Assembly (NCBI RefSeq): GCF_004366815.1
Contig: NZ_SORI01000002.1
Span: 186,001 to 250,000 of the forward strand
Direction of reading: 5' to 3'
Origin: Aminivibrio pyruvatiphilus
Lineage (GTDB): Bacteria; Synergistota; Synergistia; Synergistales; Aminobacteriaceae
Length of the DNA: 64,000 bases
Shown here: positions 18,723 through 27,172 of the stretch, one piece after another
How the letters are laid out: each line of letters begins with the position of its first letter
How positions within the stretch are numbered: position 1 is the stretch's first letter
The notes under the pieces: model-generated
What the model was told of the DNA's origin: nothing
The model's database searches: none
Seen by the model: only the letters and a program-made list of their open reading frames with translations
Made by a program: the position numbers and the translations under genes

Positions 18723-19190
18723 CTAAAAGTAAAAGAGTCCCTCGGGCAGAGGAACCACGAGCAGTTTATAGAATACACCGTACACCGCAATGGAAATAGC
18801 GGCGGGAAAGACTGCAAGGGAAAGGGGGCTGCGCACCCCGAAGAGCAGGAGCAGGGCGAAATTGAGGGCCGCGGTGGCCAGGATGAAGCCGAGATAGTCG
18901 AGGAACAGCACGTACACGGTGATGACGGCAAGGCCGGCGAGAGCGATGAGGATCTGTCTTGGGAAAAGGTCGGAAAGGGTCCGGCCGTCGTCGTCGAATC
19001 TGCCCCGGAAGGTGAGCCAGCCGAGAAAAAGGGCGAGCCCCATGGTCATCCACGCCAGCAGCTCGGGGAAGAAGGCCGCCCCCACGTAGTCGTCCTGGAT
19101 CAGGGTCTGCTGGAAGTTGGCCGCCGAATACAGGACAAAGGCGCCCAAAAGAAGGAACGCCGCCGCTATGCAGTAATTCGCTTTTTTCAC
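18723..19190 (-). CDS. tctB: Tripartite tricarboxylate transporter small permease TctB
   Basis: The product has 155 residues from a GTG at 19190 with GAGGAG eight bases upstream. Four transmembrane helices and the FFPELLAWMTMGLALFLGW stretch fit TctB. It pairs with TctA in the inner membrane. It lies 11 bases from tctA and 86 from tctC, the latter gap holding a hairpin that may separate the high expression of the receptor from that of the membrane parts. Confidence 0.88.
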   Translation of the reverse strand: MKKANYCIAAAFLLLGAFVLYSAANFQQTLIQDDYVGAAFFPELLAWMTMGLALFLGWLTFRGRFDDDGRTLSDLFPRQILIALAGLAVITVYVLFLDYLGFILATAALNFALLLLFGVRSPLSLAVFPAAISIAVYGVFYKLLVVPLPEGLFYF

Positions 19191-19228
19191 TGGTCATTCT
19201 CCTCGTAATTTCTGCGGATGCACGAAAG

Positions 19229-19258
19229 AGGAGGGGCTGCCCGGAAGGGAGCCCCTCC
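19229..19258 (-). other. Intercistronic hairpin between tctC and tctB
   Basis: A 9-bp stem GGAGGGGCT/AGCCCCTCC with an 11-base loop starts 18 bases after the tctC stop. No U-tract follows on the minus strand, so it looks like an RNA-stabilising or partially attenuating structure rather than a terminator. Confidence 0.6.
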
Positions 19259-19276
19259 CTGTTCGGAAAGGATCTG

Positions 19277-20218
19277 CTACTGCTGCTTTTTCACTTCCTC
19301 CACGATTTCCGTGAGGGCTTTCACGTCGTTGTCCACGAAGGTCTTGAACTCGTCTGAATTCATGAGCCGGATGCCCAGCGTCCTGCCATTCATGAAGTCG
19401 GTGAATTCCTTTTCCTGGGCGGCTTTCCGGAAAGCGTTTCCGAGAACGGCCTTTACGGCGTCAGGGGTTCCCCTGGGCAGGGCAAGCCCCCTCCAGGTTC
19501 CGGTAACGATGGGATATCCCTGCTCGGTCATGGTGGGAACATCGGGAAGCCCGGCCATGCGGACGTCGGAGGCCACGCCGAGGGGCTTCAGCTGGCCGGC
19601 GTTGATCTGGGAAATTGCTTCGCCGGGGTTGACCATGGTGAAGTCCACGTGTCCGCCCATAAGGGCGGGGATGGCCTCCGCTGCGCCGTTATAGGGAATC
19701 TGGTTGAATCTGACCTTCTGGTTCAGCTCCAGGGCGAGAAGGTAGAAGTTGGGCTTGGCGGTGCTGCCGAACTTCACCGATCCCGGCGCAGCCTTTGCCG
19801 CCTCGAGAACGTCCTTCACCGACGTGAATTTCGAGTCGGGACGGACGAGCATGATGGCGGGGTCCTCGTTGATGAGGGCGAGAAGGTCGAAGTTGTCGGG
19901 AGTGATCTGGGCGAGCCCCATCTGGGGAAGCCAGGCGATCTCCCTGGTGACCATGGTGACGGTGTATCCGTCGGCCTTGGCCATGGCGCCCTCGGTCATG
20001 CCCACGGCACCCGAACCGCCGGCCTTGTTCATGACGACCACGGGCTGGCCAAGGTGCTTTTCGGCCGAAGCCGCAAGGGCCCGTGCCACTGCGTCGGTGC
20101 CGCCGCCCGCCGCGAAGGGGACGAGAAGGCGGATGTTCTTCGCCGGGAAATCGGCCGCGAATGCGGCGCTGCCGAAGATCAGTGAAACCAGTGCCAGTAC
20201 GAGTGCTGCTTTTTTCAT
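19277..20218 (-). CDS. tctC: TTT-family periplasmic solute receptor TctC
   Basis: The product has 313 residues from the ATG at 20218 (AGAGGAG upstream). An in-frame start 15 codons earlier lacks a signal sequence. The signal peptide ends SAAFAADFP. PAKNIRLLVPFAAGGGTDAVAR is the standard Bug/TctC opening that contacts the ligand carboxylate, followed by VVMNKAGGSGAVG. The periplasmic receptor delivers ligand to TctAB. The position between kduD and tctB makes a sugar acid the likeliest ligand. Confidence 0.95.
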   Translation of the reverse strand: MKKAALVLALVSLIFGSAAFAADFPAKNIRLLVPFAAGGGTDAVARALAASAEKHLGQPVVVMNKAGGSGAVGMTEGAMAKADGYTVTMVTREIAWLPQMGLAQITPDNFDLLALINEDPAIMLVRPDSKFTSVKDVLEAAKAAPGSVKFGSTAKPNFYLLALELNQKVRFNQIPYNGAAEAIPALMGGHVDFTMVNPGEAISQINAGQLKPLGVASDVRMAGLPDVPTMTEQGYPIVTGTWRGLALPRGTPDAVKAVLGNAFRKAAQEKEFTDFMNGRTLGIRLMNSDEFKTFVDNDVKALTEIVEEVKKQQ

Positions 20219-20279
20219 GTGGTTCTCCTCTTTGGATGTTGGGAATGATGATGCCGCGATCATTTATTCTACCGCTCTC

Positions 20280-21041
20280 CTACCTGGAGAGCCAGCCGCC
20301 GTCCACGGCGACGATGTAGCCGGTCAGGTAGTCGGAAGCGGCCGACGAAAGGAATACCGCCGCCCCCTTGAGGTCGTCGGGAGTCCCCCACCTGCCTGCG
20401 GGGATCCTGGCGAGGATTTCCTTGTTCCTGACGGGATCCTTCTGGAGGGCTTCCGTATTGTCCGTGGCCATGTAGCCGGGGGCAATGGCGTTCACCTGGA
20501 TCCCGTACTTCGCCAGTTCGTTGGCCAGGAGTTTCGTCAGGCCTCCCACGGCACTCTTGCTCGCCGTGTAGGAAGGAACCCGGATGCCCCCCTGGAAGGA
20601 GAGCATGGAAGCAATGTTCACTATCTTGCCGCCCCTGCCCTGCTTTTCCATCTGCCGTGCCGCCTCCTGGGAGAGGAAGAACAGGCTCTTGAGGTTCACG
20701 TTCATCACGTCGTCCCAGTCCTTCTCTGAAAACTCCAGGAAGTCCGCCCTGCGGATGATGCCCGCGTTGTTCACGAGGATGTCCAGCGACCCGAGGCCGG
20801 CCACGGTCTCCGCCACGATGTCCGGAATCCTCTCCTGGGAGGTCAGATCGGCCTCCACGTAAAGAAATTTCCTGCCGAGGGATGTCACCGCCTTTTCCGT
20901 CTCCGGCATGGGAAGAGGCCCCACGCCCACGATGTCGGCCCCCGCTTCGGCGAGACCTTCCGCTATGCCGAACCCCAGGCCTTTGCGGGCTCCCGTTACG
21001 ACGGCCACCTTGCCGTCAAGCCTGAACGAGTCGAGTATCAT
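20280..21041 (-). CDS. kduD: 2-deoxy-D-gluconate/2-keto-3-deoxygluconate dehydrogenase KduD (SDR)
   Basis: The product has 253 residues. NAD motif TGARKGLGFGIA, then NNAGIIRRADFLEFSEKDWD, and the catalytic Ser with YTASKSAVGGLTKLL. IASMLSFQGGIRVPSY and PAGRWGTPDDLKG are characteristic of KduD rather than of SDRs in general. It reduces 3-deoxy-D-glycero-2,5-hexodiulosonate to 2-keto-3-deoxygluconate with NADH, the step after KduI. kduI lies four genes upstream on the same strand. The start codon follows a purine-rich stretch (AAGGAAGG) and lies 31 bases from the previous gene. Confidence 0.93.
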   Translation of the reverse strand: MILDSFRLDGKVAVVTGARKGLGFGIAEGLAEAGADIVGVGPLPMPETEKAVTSLGRKFLYVEADLTSQERIPDIVAETVAGLGSLDILVNNAGIIRRADFLEFSEKDWDDVMNVNLKSLFFLSQEAARQMEKQGRGGKIVNIASMLSFQGGIRVPSYTASKSAVGGLTKLLANELAKYGIQVNAIAPGYMATDNTEALQKDPVRNKEILARIPAGRWGTPDDLKGAAVFLSSAASDYLTGYIVAVDGGWLSR

Positions 21042-21072
21042 TTCTTTTCGCCTTCCTTTCGCGCCTTTTTCG

Positions 21073-22095
21073 TCAGTAGGTAATGAGCACCTTGAGGTAC
21101 TTTTCCGGATCTTCCAGGATATCCCTGAATGCGGTGTTGATCTTCTCGAAGGGGTAGACCGCCGAGATCAGGGCTTCCGGGTTCACCTGACCCTTTTCGA
21201 ACCATTCAATGACCTGGGGGAACCGGCGGCAGTTCATCCGGGAGCCGATAATCTTGAGCTCCTTCTTCACCACGATGACCTCGGGGATTTTGGCGGGTTC
21301 CGGATGAAACCCGAGCACCACGATGCGCCCTCCCGGAGCGGCGTATCCCAGGCTCTCCTCCAGCAGGCGGGGCATCCCCACCGCCTCCACGACCACGTCA
21401 GCCCCGAACTCGCCGGTAAAATCGGCCAGCGCTCCGGCAAGATCCCCGGTCCTGCCGTTGACCGTCCTGTCGGCCCCGAGGGTTTCGGCCACTTTCAGGC
21501 GGCTGTCCGCGAAATCGGTGATGAGCACTTCCGCTCCGGCGATCTTCATGGCCTGCAGTATGCAGAGGCCGATGGTTCCGGCGCCTATGACGAGGACTTT
21601 GTCTCCCTTTCCCGCCTCGCTCCTGGCCAGCACTTCCGCACCAATGGAGAAGGGTTCGATAAGGGCCGCCTTTTCCCAGCCCATTCCCCCGGGAAGGGCG
21701 TAGACCTTTTCCTCGGGGACGGCGATGTAGTCGCAGTAGCCCCCGTCCACCTGGACTCCGAGGCATTTGACGGTGCTGCAGAGATTGTCGTACCCTCTGC
21801 GGCAGGAAACGCACTTTCCGCAGGACACCACCGGATCCACGGTCACCCGGTCTCCCCTGGAAAACCGGCTTACGCCGCTTCCCACGGACTCCACCTCGCC
21901 CACAAGCTCATGGCCGAGAATCCTGGGAAGGGCCACGTCCGACCGCTCTCCCTGGTAAATGTGAAGATCGGAGCCGCAGATTCCCGCAGCCCTCACCCGG
22001 ACGAGAACCTCTCCCTCCGTTGGCAGGGGCATCCTGTCCTCGAATATCTGGATCTGCCTCGGGGCTACAAGTTTGGCACTTCTCACGGAATTCAC
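21073..22095 (-). CDS. Zinc-dependent medium-chain dehydrogenase (sugar-acid type), second copy
   Basis: The product has 340 residues. GICGSDLHIYQGE and GHELVGE hold the catalytic zinc residues, CGKCVSCRRGYDNLC the structural zinc, and IGAGTIG the NAD site. It shares architecture and the phrase KKEL-I-GSRMN-RRFP with the dehydrogenase at 16192-17205, so the two are paralogues within one operon. It probably acts on a different sugar acid or the opposite epimer. An exact substrate (for example L-galactonate or L-idonate) cannot be assigned from sequence. Confidence 0.85.
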   Translation of the reverse strand: MNSVRSAKLVAPRQIQIFEDRMPLPTEGEVLVRVRAAGICGSDLHIYQGERSDVALPRILGHELVGEVESVGSGVSRFSRGDRVTVDPVVSCGKCVSCRRGYDNLCSTVKCLGVQVDGGYCDYIAVPEEKVYALPGGMGWEKAALIEPFSIGAEVLARSEAGKGDKVLVIGAGTIGLCILQAMKIAGAEVLITDFADSRLKVAETLGADRTVNGRTGDLAGALADFTGEFGADVVVEAVGMPRLLEESLGYAAPGGRIVVLGFHPEPAKIPEVIVVKKELKIIGSRMNCRRFPQVIEWFEKGQVNPEALISAVYPFEKINTAFRDILEDPEKYLKVLITY

Positions 22096-22292
22096 CTCCG
22101 CCCTTGTCGGGCCCGTATTGAAGGACGGCCTTTCAAGACCGTCCCGGAAAAACTATGTATAAACCGCTTTGCATCCGGAGGGACGCCGCAGTATGTTTTC
22201 ATGGTCGCGCCGCCGTTTTTCCTTTCTTTCCCGCTCTCTCCGGCGGTCAACGAAAAACCGGCAGGGGCCCCGGCACAGCCTGTTTCGCGGAA

Positions 22293-22321
22293 GGCGGGAG
22301 AGCCGGGAGGACCCTCCCGCC
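22293..22321 (-). other. Hairpin just after dctP
   Basis: GGCGGGAG pairs with CTCCCGCC around a 13-base GC-rich centre, 11 bases past the dctP stop codon. No U-tract follows on the minus strand. This matches the hairpins after tctC and pstS. The rest of the 22096-22331 gap holds no gene I can support. Confidence 0.55.
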
Positions 22322-22331
22322 CGCTGCATTT

Positions 22332-23309
22332 TTAGTTGTTCGCCGCTATGATGAGATCAAGCAGTTCCGTTCCGAACTTGGCCCTGTAATCTTCCCACAC
22401 GGGCTGAACCGCCTTGACGAAGGGCGCCACGTCCACCTCGTTGAACTTCACGTTATGGGCCTTCAGCTCCTCCACGGTCTTGCCGACGAAGGCGTTCCAG
22501 TATTCACGCTGCTTGGCCTCTGCCTCGCGGCCCGCTTCGACAATGGCCTTCTGCTGTTCGGGGGTCAGCTTGCCGAAAGCCTGCTTGCTGATGAGCACCA
22601 GGTCGGGAACCATGAAATGCTGGGTCCATGAGAAAATATCGGACACTTCATAGAGCTTGAGGGTCAGAAGGGTAACGGGGTTGTTCTCCCATCCGTCGAG
22701 CACGCCCTGCTGGAGAGCGCTGTAGACTTCGCCCTGGGCCATGGGGGTGGCGATGGCGCCCATGGCATTGAGAGTGTTTACCATGAGCTTGCTGTCCATG
22801 ACGCGGATCTTGAGTCCCTTCAGGTCCTCCGGCTTGGTGATGGGGCGCTTGTTGTTGATGAGGTTCCGGGAGCCGCCGTCGCCCCAGTAGAGGAAGACGA
22901 ACCCTGCCTTCTCGATGTCGGCCTTGATCATCTCCCCGGCCTTGCCGTTGAGGGCCTTGAACATGTGTTCCGTGCTCTGGAAGACATAGGGAAGAGACAG
23001 CACGTCCATGGCGGGGACGAACTGGGCCATGGGCCCCGCGTTGGCCATGCACATCTCGAGGGTTCCGGCCTGCATGCTTTCCAGGGCCTCCCGCTGGCCG
23101 CCAAGGGCGCTGTTGTTGAACAGGCGGACTTCAACCGATCCGCCGGTCTTCTCCTTCACCTTTTCGGCGAAGAAGACCATGGATTCGGTGGTGGGATTGC
23201 CGTCGGGGAGAACGTTGGAGAGCTTCAGCACAACCGGAGCCCCGTAGGCAAAGGACGCCGCGAGAAAAACGAAAAGAAGCGCAAGCGCAAAGGTCTTTTT
23301 TCCGAACAT
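22332..23309 (-). CDS. dctP: TRAP transporter solute-binding protein DctP
   Basis: The product has 325 residues with a signal peptide ending AASFAYGA. It has the DctP features LKLSNVLPDGNP, FNNSALGGQREALESMQAGTLEM and LKGLKIRVMDSKLMVNTLNAMGAIATPMAQGEVYSALQQGVLDGWEN, where the conserved Arg (KIRV) salt-bridges the ligand carboxylate. It is the periplasmic receptor for the DctQM carrier encoded upstream, probably specific for a hexuronate-type acid. The gene order Q-M-P, with the receptor last, differs from the common P-Q-M order. Confidence 0.95.
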   Translation of the reverse strand: MFGKKTFALALLFVFLAASFAYGAPVVLKLSNVLPDGNPTTESMVFFAEKVKEKTGGSVEVRLFNNSALGGQREALESMQAGTLEMCMANAGPMAQFVPAMDVLSLPYVFQSTEHMFKALNGKAGEMIKADIEKAGFVFLYWGDGGSRNLINNKRPITKPEDLKGLKIRVMDSKLMVNTLNAMGAIATPMAQGEVYSALQQGVLDGWENNPVTLLTLKLYEVSDIFSWTQHFMVPDLVLISKQAFGKLTPEQQKAIVEAGREAEAKQREYWNAFVGKTVEELKAHNVKFNEVDVAPFVKAVQPVWEDYRAKFGTELLDLIIAANN

Positions 23310-23465
23310 GGAATTACCTCCTTCTTTTCTGCTTCCAAATCCTCTTTCCTCCCCTTCGGGGAAGGATTTCCGCTGCCTGGTGCCGCCGCCTCTGCCTCCG
23401 TTGCAGCATGAACAGGTTTTCCTCTCATACCTCCCTTCGCCGGAAATGAGCCTTCCCGGCCGAAA

Positions 23466-24749
23466 CTATCTGAGCCCCATCACAAGCTGCGGGAGGAAGG
23501 TGATGATCTGGGGGAAGACCGTGATCAGGGCAAGAACCACCACCATGGTAAGGAGATATTTGGAGTAGGCTCCCAGGATCTCCCCGAGTTTCGCCTTCGC
23601 TATTCCCGTAGCCACGAAAAGAGATATGCCCACCGGCGGGGTGCACTGACCGATGGCCATGTTGACAATGGTCATGATGCCGAAGTGGATGGGCGTCACG
23701 CCGAGCTGCCGGGCGATGGGAAAGAGAATGGGCACGAGAATGATGATGATGGGCGAAATGTCGAGGAAGGTGCCCATGAAGAGCATGAGGGCGTTCATGA
23801 GGAAGAGGATGACCAGCCGGTTGTCCGACAGGGCGAAGACCGCCTTCGCAATCTTGTCCGGAATCTGCTCCGCCGCCAGGATCCAGCCGAAGCTGGAAGC
23901 CGTGGCGATGCACAGGACCACCACGCCGGTGGTGATGCCCGTCTTGACCATAATTGAAGGTATGTCCTTCCACTTGAGTTCGCCGTAGACGAACCGCCCC
24001 ACCACGAAGGAATAGAAGGCCGCCACCACCGAGGCCTCCGTGGCCGTGAAGACGCCGGAGAGGATGCCTCCCATGATGATGACCATGGTCATCAGGGCCA
24101 GGATGGAGTCGGTGAAGGCATGCCACCGCTCGCCCCAGGTCGCTTTCGGTTCCGCCGGGAGGTTCCGCTTTCGGGCGAAGATGCCGCTGGTGACCATGAG
24201 GGCCAGCCCCATGAGGATGCCGGGAAAAACGCCGCCCAGGAAGAGCCCTCCGATGGAAATGCTTCCGGTGATTCCCAGAATGATCATGGGTATGCTCGGG
24301 GGAATGATGATCCCGATGGCCCCTGCGGTGCCCACCACGCTGGTGGCCAGGTCCTTCCCGTACCCCTTCTTTTCCATGGCCGGAATGAGGACGCTGCCGA
24401 TGGCCGCCGTGTCGGCCGCCGTGGAGCCGGAGATGCCGGCGAAGAACATGGCCGCCACGATGCTGATCATGGACAGGCCGCCCCGGATATGGCCCACCAG
24501 GCTGGAGGAAAAGGAAATGAGCCGCCTGGAGATGCCGCCGCTCTCCATGAAGCCGCCGGAGAGAATGAAGAAGGGGATGGCGATGAGGGAGAAGGACTCC
24601 ACGGAGGTATACATGCGCTGGACCACGATCAGGGGATCCATGCTGCCGGCGAAGAGCAGTGCGATTGCCGCAGAAATTGCAAGGGAGAAGGAGACGGGCA
24701 TCCGGATGACGAGCAGGAGAACGAAGGCCGAGAAAATGGTGACAGTCAT
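23466..24749 (-). CDS. dctM: TRAP transporter large permease DctM
   Basis: The product has 427 residues, about 12 transmembrane segments, the usual DctM size. Characteristic parts are IAIPFFILSGGFMESGGI, GISGSTAADTAAIGSVLIPAM, IIPPSIPMIILGI and the C-terminal GQCTPPVGISLFVATGIAKAK. It is the Na+-coupled carrier subunit in the inner membrane. Its ATG follows the dctQ stop with a one-base gap, so the two membrane parts should be made in equal amounts. Confidence 0.96.
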   Translation of the reverse strand: MTVTIFSAFVLLLVIRMPVSFSLAISAAIALLFAGSMDPLIVVQRMYTSVESFSLIAIPFFILSGGFMESGGISRRLISFSSSLVGHIRGGLSMISIVAAMFFAGISGSTAADTAAIGSVLIPAMEKKGYGKDLATSVVGTAGAIGIIIPPSIPMIILGITGSISIGGLFLGGVFPGILMGLALMVTSGIFARKRNLPAEPKATWGERWHAFTDSILALMTMVIIMGGILSGVFTATEASVVAAFYSFVVGRFVYGELKWKDIPSIMVKTGITTGVVVLCIATASSFGWILAAEQIPDKIAKAVFALSDNRLVILFLMNALMLFMGTFLDISPIIIILVPILFPIARQLGVTPIHFGIMTIVNMAIGQCTPPVGISLFVATGIAKAKLGEILGAYSKYLLTMVVVLALITVFPQIITFLPQLVMGLR

Positions 24750-24750
24750 G

Positions 24751-25233
24751 TCAGTCCCTCCACTCCGAATGATGCCGGGAGAACAGGCCGGTGAGATGGT
24801 TCAGGGAATGGATCGCCATGAAGGTGCCGCTCAGGGGCAGGATCACGTAGGGGCCGCTCATGGTGAAGGGCATCATGGCCATGAGCTGCCGCTGGTTGAG
24901 CTTTACGAGGAAAAGGCCTTTCCAGATCATGAACAGCGCAAAGGCAAAAATCATGGCATAGACCGCCAGGGAAAGGAGTTTCTGGATCTTCTGCGGGAGG
25001 CGGACCACGAAGATTTCCACCTCGAAATGGGAAAGTTCCCTCACAGCAAGGCCGGCGCCGAGAAAGCTGAACCAGACGAACATGTACATCAGGAGGGCCT
25101 CCGACCACATGATGGGGGCTTTGATGACGAAACGGCTGATGATCTGGAGGAGCCCCAGGACCACCATGACCGTAAGGAGAACGATGAGCATCCACCGTTC
25201 CAGCCGCGCCGCGAAGGCATCGAGCCTTTCCAT
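24751..25233 (-). CDS. dctQ: TRAP transporter small permease DctQ
   Basis: The product has 160 residues from the ATG at 25233. Four transmembrane helices and the conserved QIISRFVIKAPIMWSEALLMYMFVWFSFLGAGLAVRE stretch identify DctQ, which scaffolds DctM. The start lies 20 bases after kduI with GGGGAG upstream. Codons further upstream in this frame overlap kduI and are not part of the gene. Confidence 0.92.
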   Translation of the reverse strand: MERLDAFAARLERWMLIVLLTVMVVLGLLQIISRFVIKAPIMWSEALLMYMFVWFSFLGAGLAVRELSHFEVEIFVVRLPQKIQKLLSLAVYAMIFAFALFMIWKGLFLVKLNQRQLMAMMPFTMSGPYVILPLSGTFMAIHSLNHLTGLFSRHHSEWRD

Positions 25234-25253
25234 GAACGGTCCGCTCCCCTGCC

Positions 25254-26081
25254 TTACCTGAGGACGGACATGGGAACGCCGTCCATGTCCGAGAAGGACT
25301 GGTTCTCTCCCGCCATGCCCCAGACAAAGCTGTAGCTGGTGCTTCCGACGCCTGAATGGATGGACCAGCTCGGGGAAATAACCGCCTCGCCGCTGCGGAC
25401 AACGATGTGGCGCAGTTCGGAGGGCCGGCCCATGAAGTGGAAGACCACTCCGTCTTCGGGAAGGTTGAAGTACATGTACACCTCCATCCGCCGTTCGTGG
25501 GTGTGGGTGGGCATGGTGTTCCATACGGAGCCCTCGGCCAGTTCCGTCATGCCCATGGAAAGCTGGCAGCTTTTCACCACGTCGGGATGGACGTACTTAT
25601 TGATCACCCGTTCGTTGCATTCCTTTTTCGTACCCAGGGCCTGCTTCACCGCCATCTCCCTGGTGATGAGGGTGGTGGGCCAGGCGCTGTGGGCCGGGCA
25701 GCTGAGGAGGTAGAACTTCGGAGTGCTGCCGGTCTCGGGTTCAAAGGAAACATCTTTCGTCCCCATGCCGATATAGAGGGCCTCGTACCGGTTCAGCCGG
25801 CGGGAGGTCCCGTCTGTGACCACCGTACCGGGGTCTCCGATGTTGAGCACCGCCATTTCTCTCCGCTGGAGGAAGAAGTCCACGCCGAGCTCTTTCCCGC
25901 CTTTCAGGGAAAGGCTCTTTGACACAGGACAGGCCGAACCGGTGATCATCCTGTCTACGTGGGAATAAACGAGGGGGATTTCATCAGGGGCGAAAAGGCC
26001 CCTGATCAGAAACTCGCCGCGGAGGGCTTCGGTGTCGTACCGCTTCACATCTGCCGGGTTGGCTGAATTCCGTACTTCCAT
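25254..26081 (-). CDS. kduI: 5-dehydro-4-deoxy-D-glucuronate isomerase KduI
   Basis: The product has 275 residues (the family is about 278) from the ATG at 26081, with AAGGAGG upstream. The cupin metal site is visible as PTHTHERRMEVYMYF (two His and a Glu) plus the His in SWSIHSGVGS. It isomerises 4-deoxy-L-threo-5-hexosulose uronate, formed by breakdown of unsaturated uronates from pectin or glycosaminoglycans, to 3-deoxy-D-glycero-2,5-hexodiulosonate, the KduD substrate. It is the first enzyme gene after the regulator. Confidence 0.97.
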   Translation of the reverse strand: MEVRNSANPADVKRYDTEALRGEFLIRGLFAPDEIPLVYSHVDRMITGSACPVSKSLSLKGGKELGVDFFLQRREMAVLNIGDPGTVVTDGTSRRLNRYEALYIGMGTKDVSFEPETGSTPKFYLLSCPAHSAWPTTLITREMAVKQALGTKKECNERVINKYVHPDVVKSCQLSMGMTELAEGSVWNTMPTHTHERRMEVYMYFNLPEDGVVFHFMGRPSELRHIVVRSGEAVISPSWSIHSGVGSTSYSFVWGMAGENQSFSDMDGVPMSVLR

Positions 26082-26127
26082 CGGTTCTTCCTCCTTGTTG
26101 TCCGATTTTCCTGCCTCGCTGCGCCGG

Positions 26128-26991
26128 TTATCCCCGGTATCCCAGTTCCCTGGAAATGGCCAGGGCCGTCTCCCGGATTTTCGCTCCAAGGGCAAGAGAC
26201 TGGCTGTCGCTGAAACGATAGGCCGGAGCACTGATGCTCACCGCCCCCACCGGGCAGCCCCTGAGGTCGAGGATGGCGGCCCCCACGCACCGGATGCCCT
26301 CCTCGTTCTCCTCCACTTCTTCGCAGAAACCCCTTTCCCTGCCGGCTGCGAGGAGATTTTTCAGCTCTTCCTTGTCAGTGACGGTGTTCTCCGTCCGGGG
26401 CAGCAGCTCCGTTCTGTCCAGGTAGGCGTCAAGTTCAGCTTCCGATAGGGCTGCGAGGATCGCCCGCCCTCCGGACGTGCTGTACAGGTCCCGCTTGGCC
26501 CCTATGCGGGAACGCATCCCCACGGGATGGGGGCTGTCAAGCTTGTCCAGGTAGTAGGCCTCCCCCCCTTCGAAAATGAAGAGATGGACCGTCTCGTGGC
26601 TCTCCTCCCACAGCCGCCGCAGCAAGGGGCGGGAAATCTCCGCGAGACCGGCGCGGTGCCTGTAGGCATCGGCCCAGAACAGGACGGAAGGCCCCATCTG
26701 GTACCGTCCGCTGTCGTCCTTCAGGACCACCGAGTAGTCCCGAAGGGTGGAGAGTATGCGGTGGACCGTTGCCTTGGAGAGACCGACGGCATCGGCGATC
26801 TCCGTGATACCCACCTGCCTCCGGGACTCGGCCATGAAGCCGAGAACGCTCATCGCCCTGTCGAGAACGCGGATGGAACCGCCGGACTCCTTTCCGCTGC
26901 CCTCTTCTTCCTCCTTCAGGCCCTTCACCGTGACGTTCAAAACTTCCGCTGTTGCGGTGCCGTTTCCGACTGCCCTGTTTCTCTTTGTCAT
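26128..26991 (-). CDS. IclR-family regulator, probably KdgR-like
   Basis: The product has 287 residues from the ATG at 26991. In-frame codons further upstream lie within the promoter and are untranslated. The winged helix-turn-helix is at about residues 45-105 (RVLDRAMSVLGFMAE, then ITEIADAVGLSKATVHRILSTL). A C-terminal effector domain follows with GMRSRIGAKRDLYSTSGGRAILAAL and VGAVSISAPAYRF. A 30-residue charged N-terminal extension is a little long. It heads the kdu operon, and a KdgR-like palindrome overlaps its own start of transcription. This suggests autoregulated repression relieved by 2-keto-3-deoxygluconate or a related intermediate, as in enterobacterial KdgR. Confidence 0.9.
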   Translation of the reverse strand: MTKRNRAVGNGTATAEVLNVTVKGLKEEEEGSGKESGGSIRVLDRAMSVLGFMAESRRQVGITEIADAVGLSKATVHRILSTLRDYSVVLKDDSGRYQMGPSVLFWADAYRHRAGLAEISRPLLRRLWEESHETVHLFIFEGGEAYYLDKLDSPHPVGMRSRIGAKRDLYSTSGGRAILAALSEAELDAYLDRTELLPRTENTVTDKEELKNLLAAGRERGFCEEVEENEEGIRCVGAAILDLRGCPVGAVSISAPAYRFSDSQSLALGAKIRETALAISRELGYRG

Positions 26992-27025
26992 AAGAATTCC
27001 ACCTGCCAAAATGACGATTCTTTGG

Positions 27026-27042
27026 ATGAAACGAATTTCCAT
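27026..27042. promoter_or_regulatory. Candidate KdgR-type operator
   Basis: The plus strand reads ATGAAACGAATTTCCAT, an imperfect palindrome that resembles the enterobacterial KdgR box (TGAAAC and GTTTCA half-sites around a 3-4 base centre). It lies directly downstream of the -10 element, over the expected transcription start of iclR. Confidence 0.55.
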
Positions 27043-27043
27043 T

Positions 27044-27072
27044 ACGTTACGACAGAGGAGGAAGCCTGTCAA
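27044..27072 (-). promoter_or_regulatory. Promoter of the iclR-kdu operon
   Basis: On the minus strand TTGACA (plus 27067-27072) and TAACGT (plus 27044-27049) are 17 bases apart. The -35 is a perfect consensus. The start codon at 26991 is about 45 bases beyond the expected +1. Confidence 0.75.
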
Positions 27073-27117
27073 CTTTATTTTTTTCAATCCATGAAACAAA
27101 AAATCAGCCCGTAAAAC

Positions 27118-27151
27118 AGATCCGGCCCGGGAAAGCTTCCGGGCCGGATCT
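27118..27151 (-). terminator. Terminator of the pst-pho operon
   Basis: A 13-bp perfect stem AGATCCGGCCCGG/CCGGGCCGGATCT with an 8-base loop is followed on the minus strand by GTTTTAC. It lies just past the phoR stop and upstream of the kdu promoter. Confidence 0.85.
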
Positions 27152-27172
27152 GCAATGGCGCATGTTTCAGGC

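Noticed and set aside
17239-20218. Citrate-specific tricarboxylate transporter
   Set aside because: The family name implies citrate, but the genes are embedded in a hexuronate operon. TctC-type receptors have broad ligands, so I left the substrate open.
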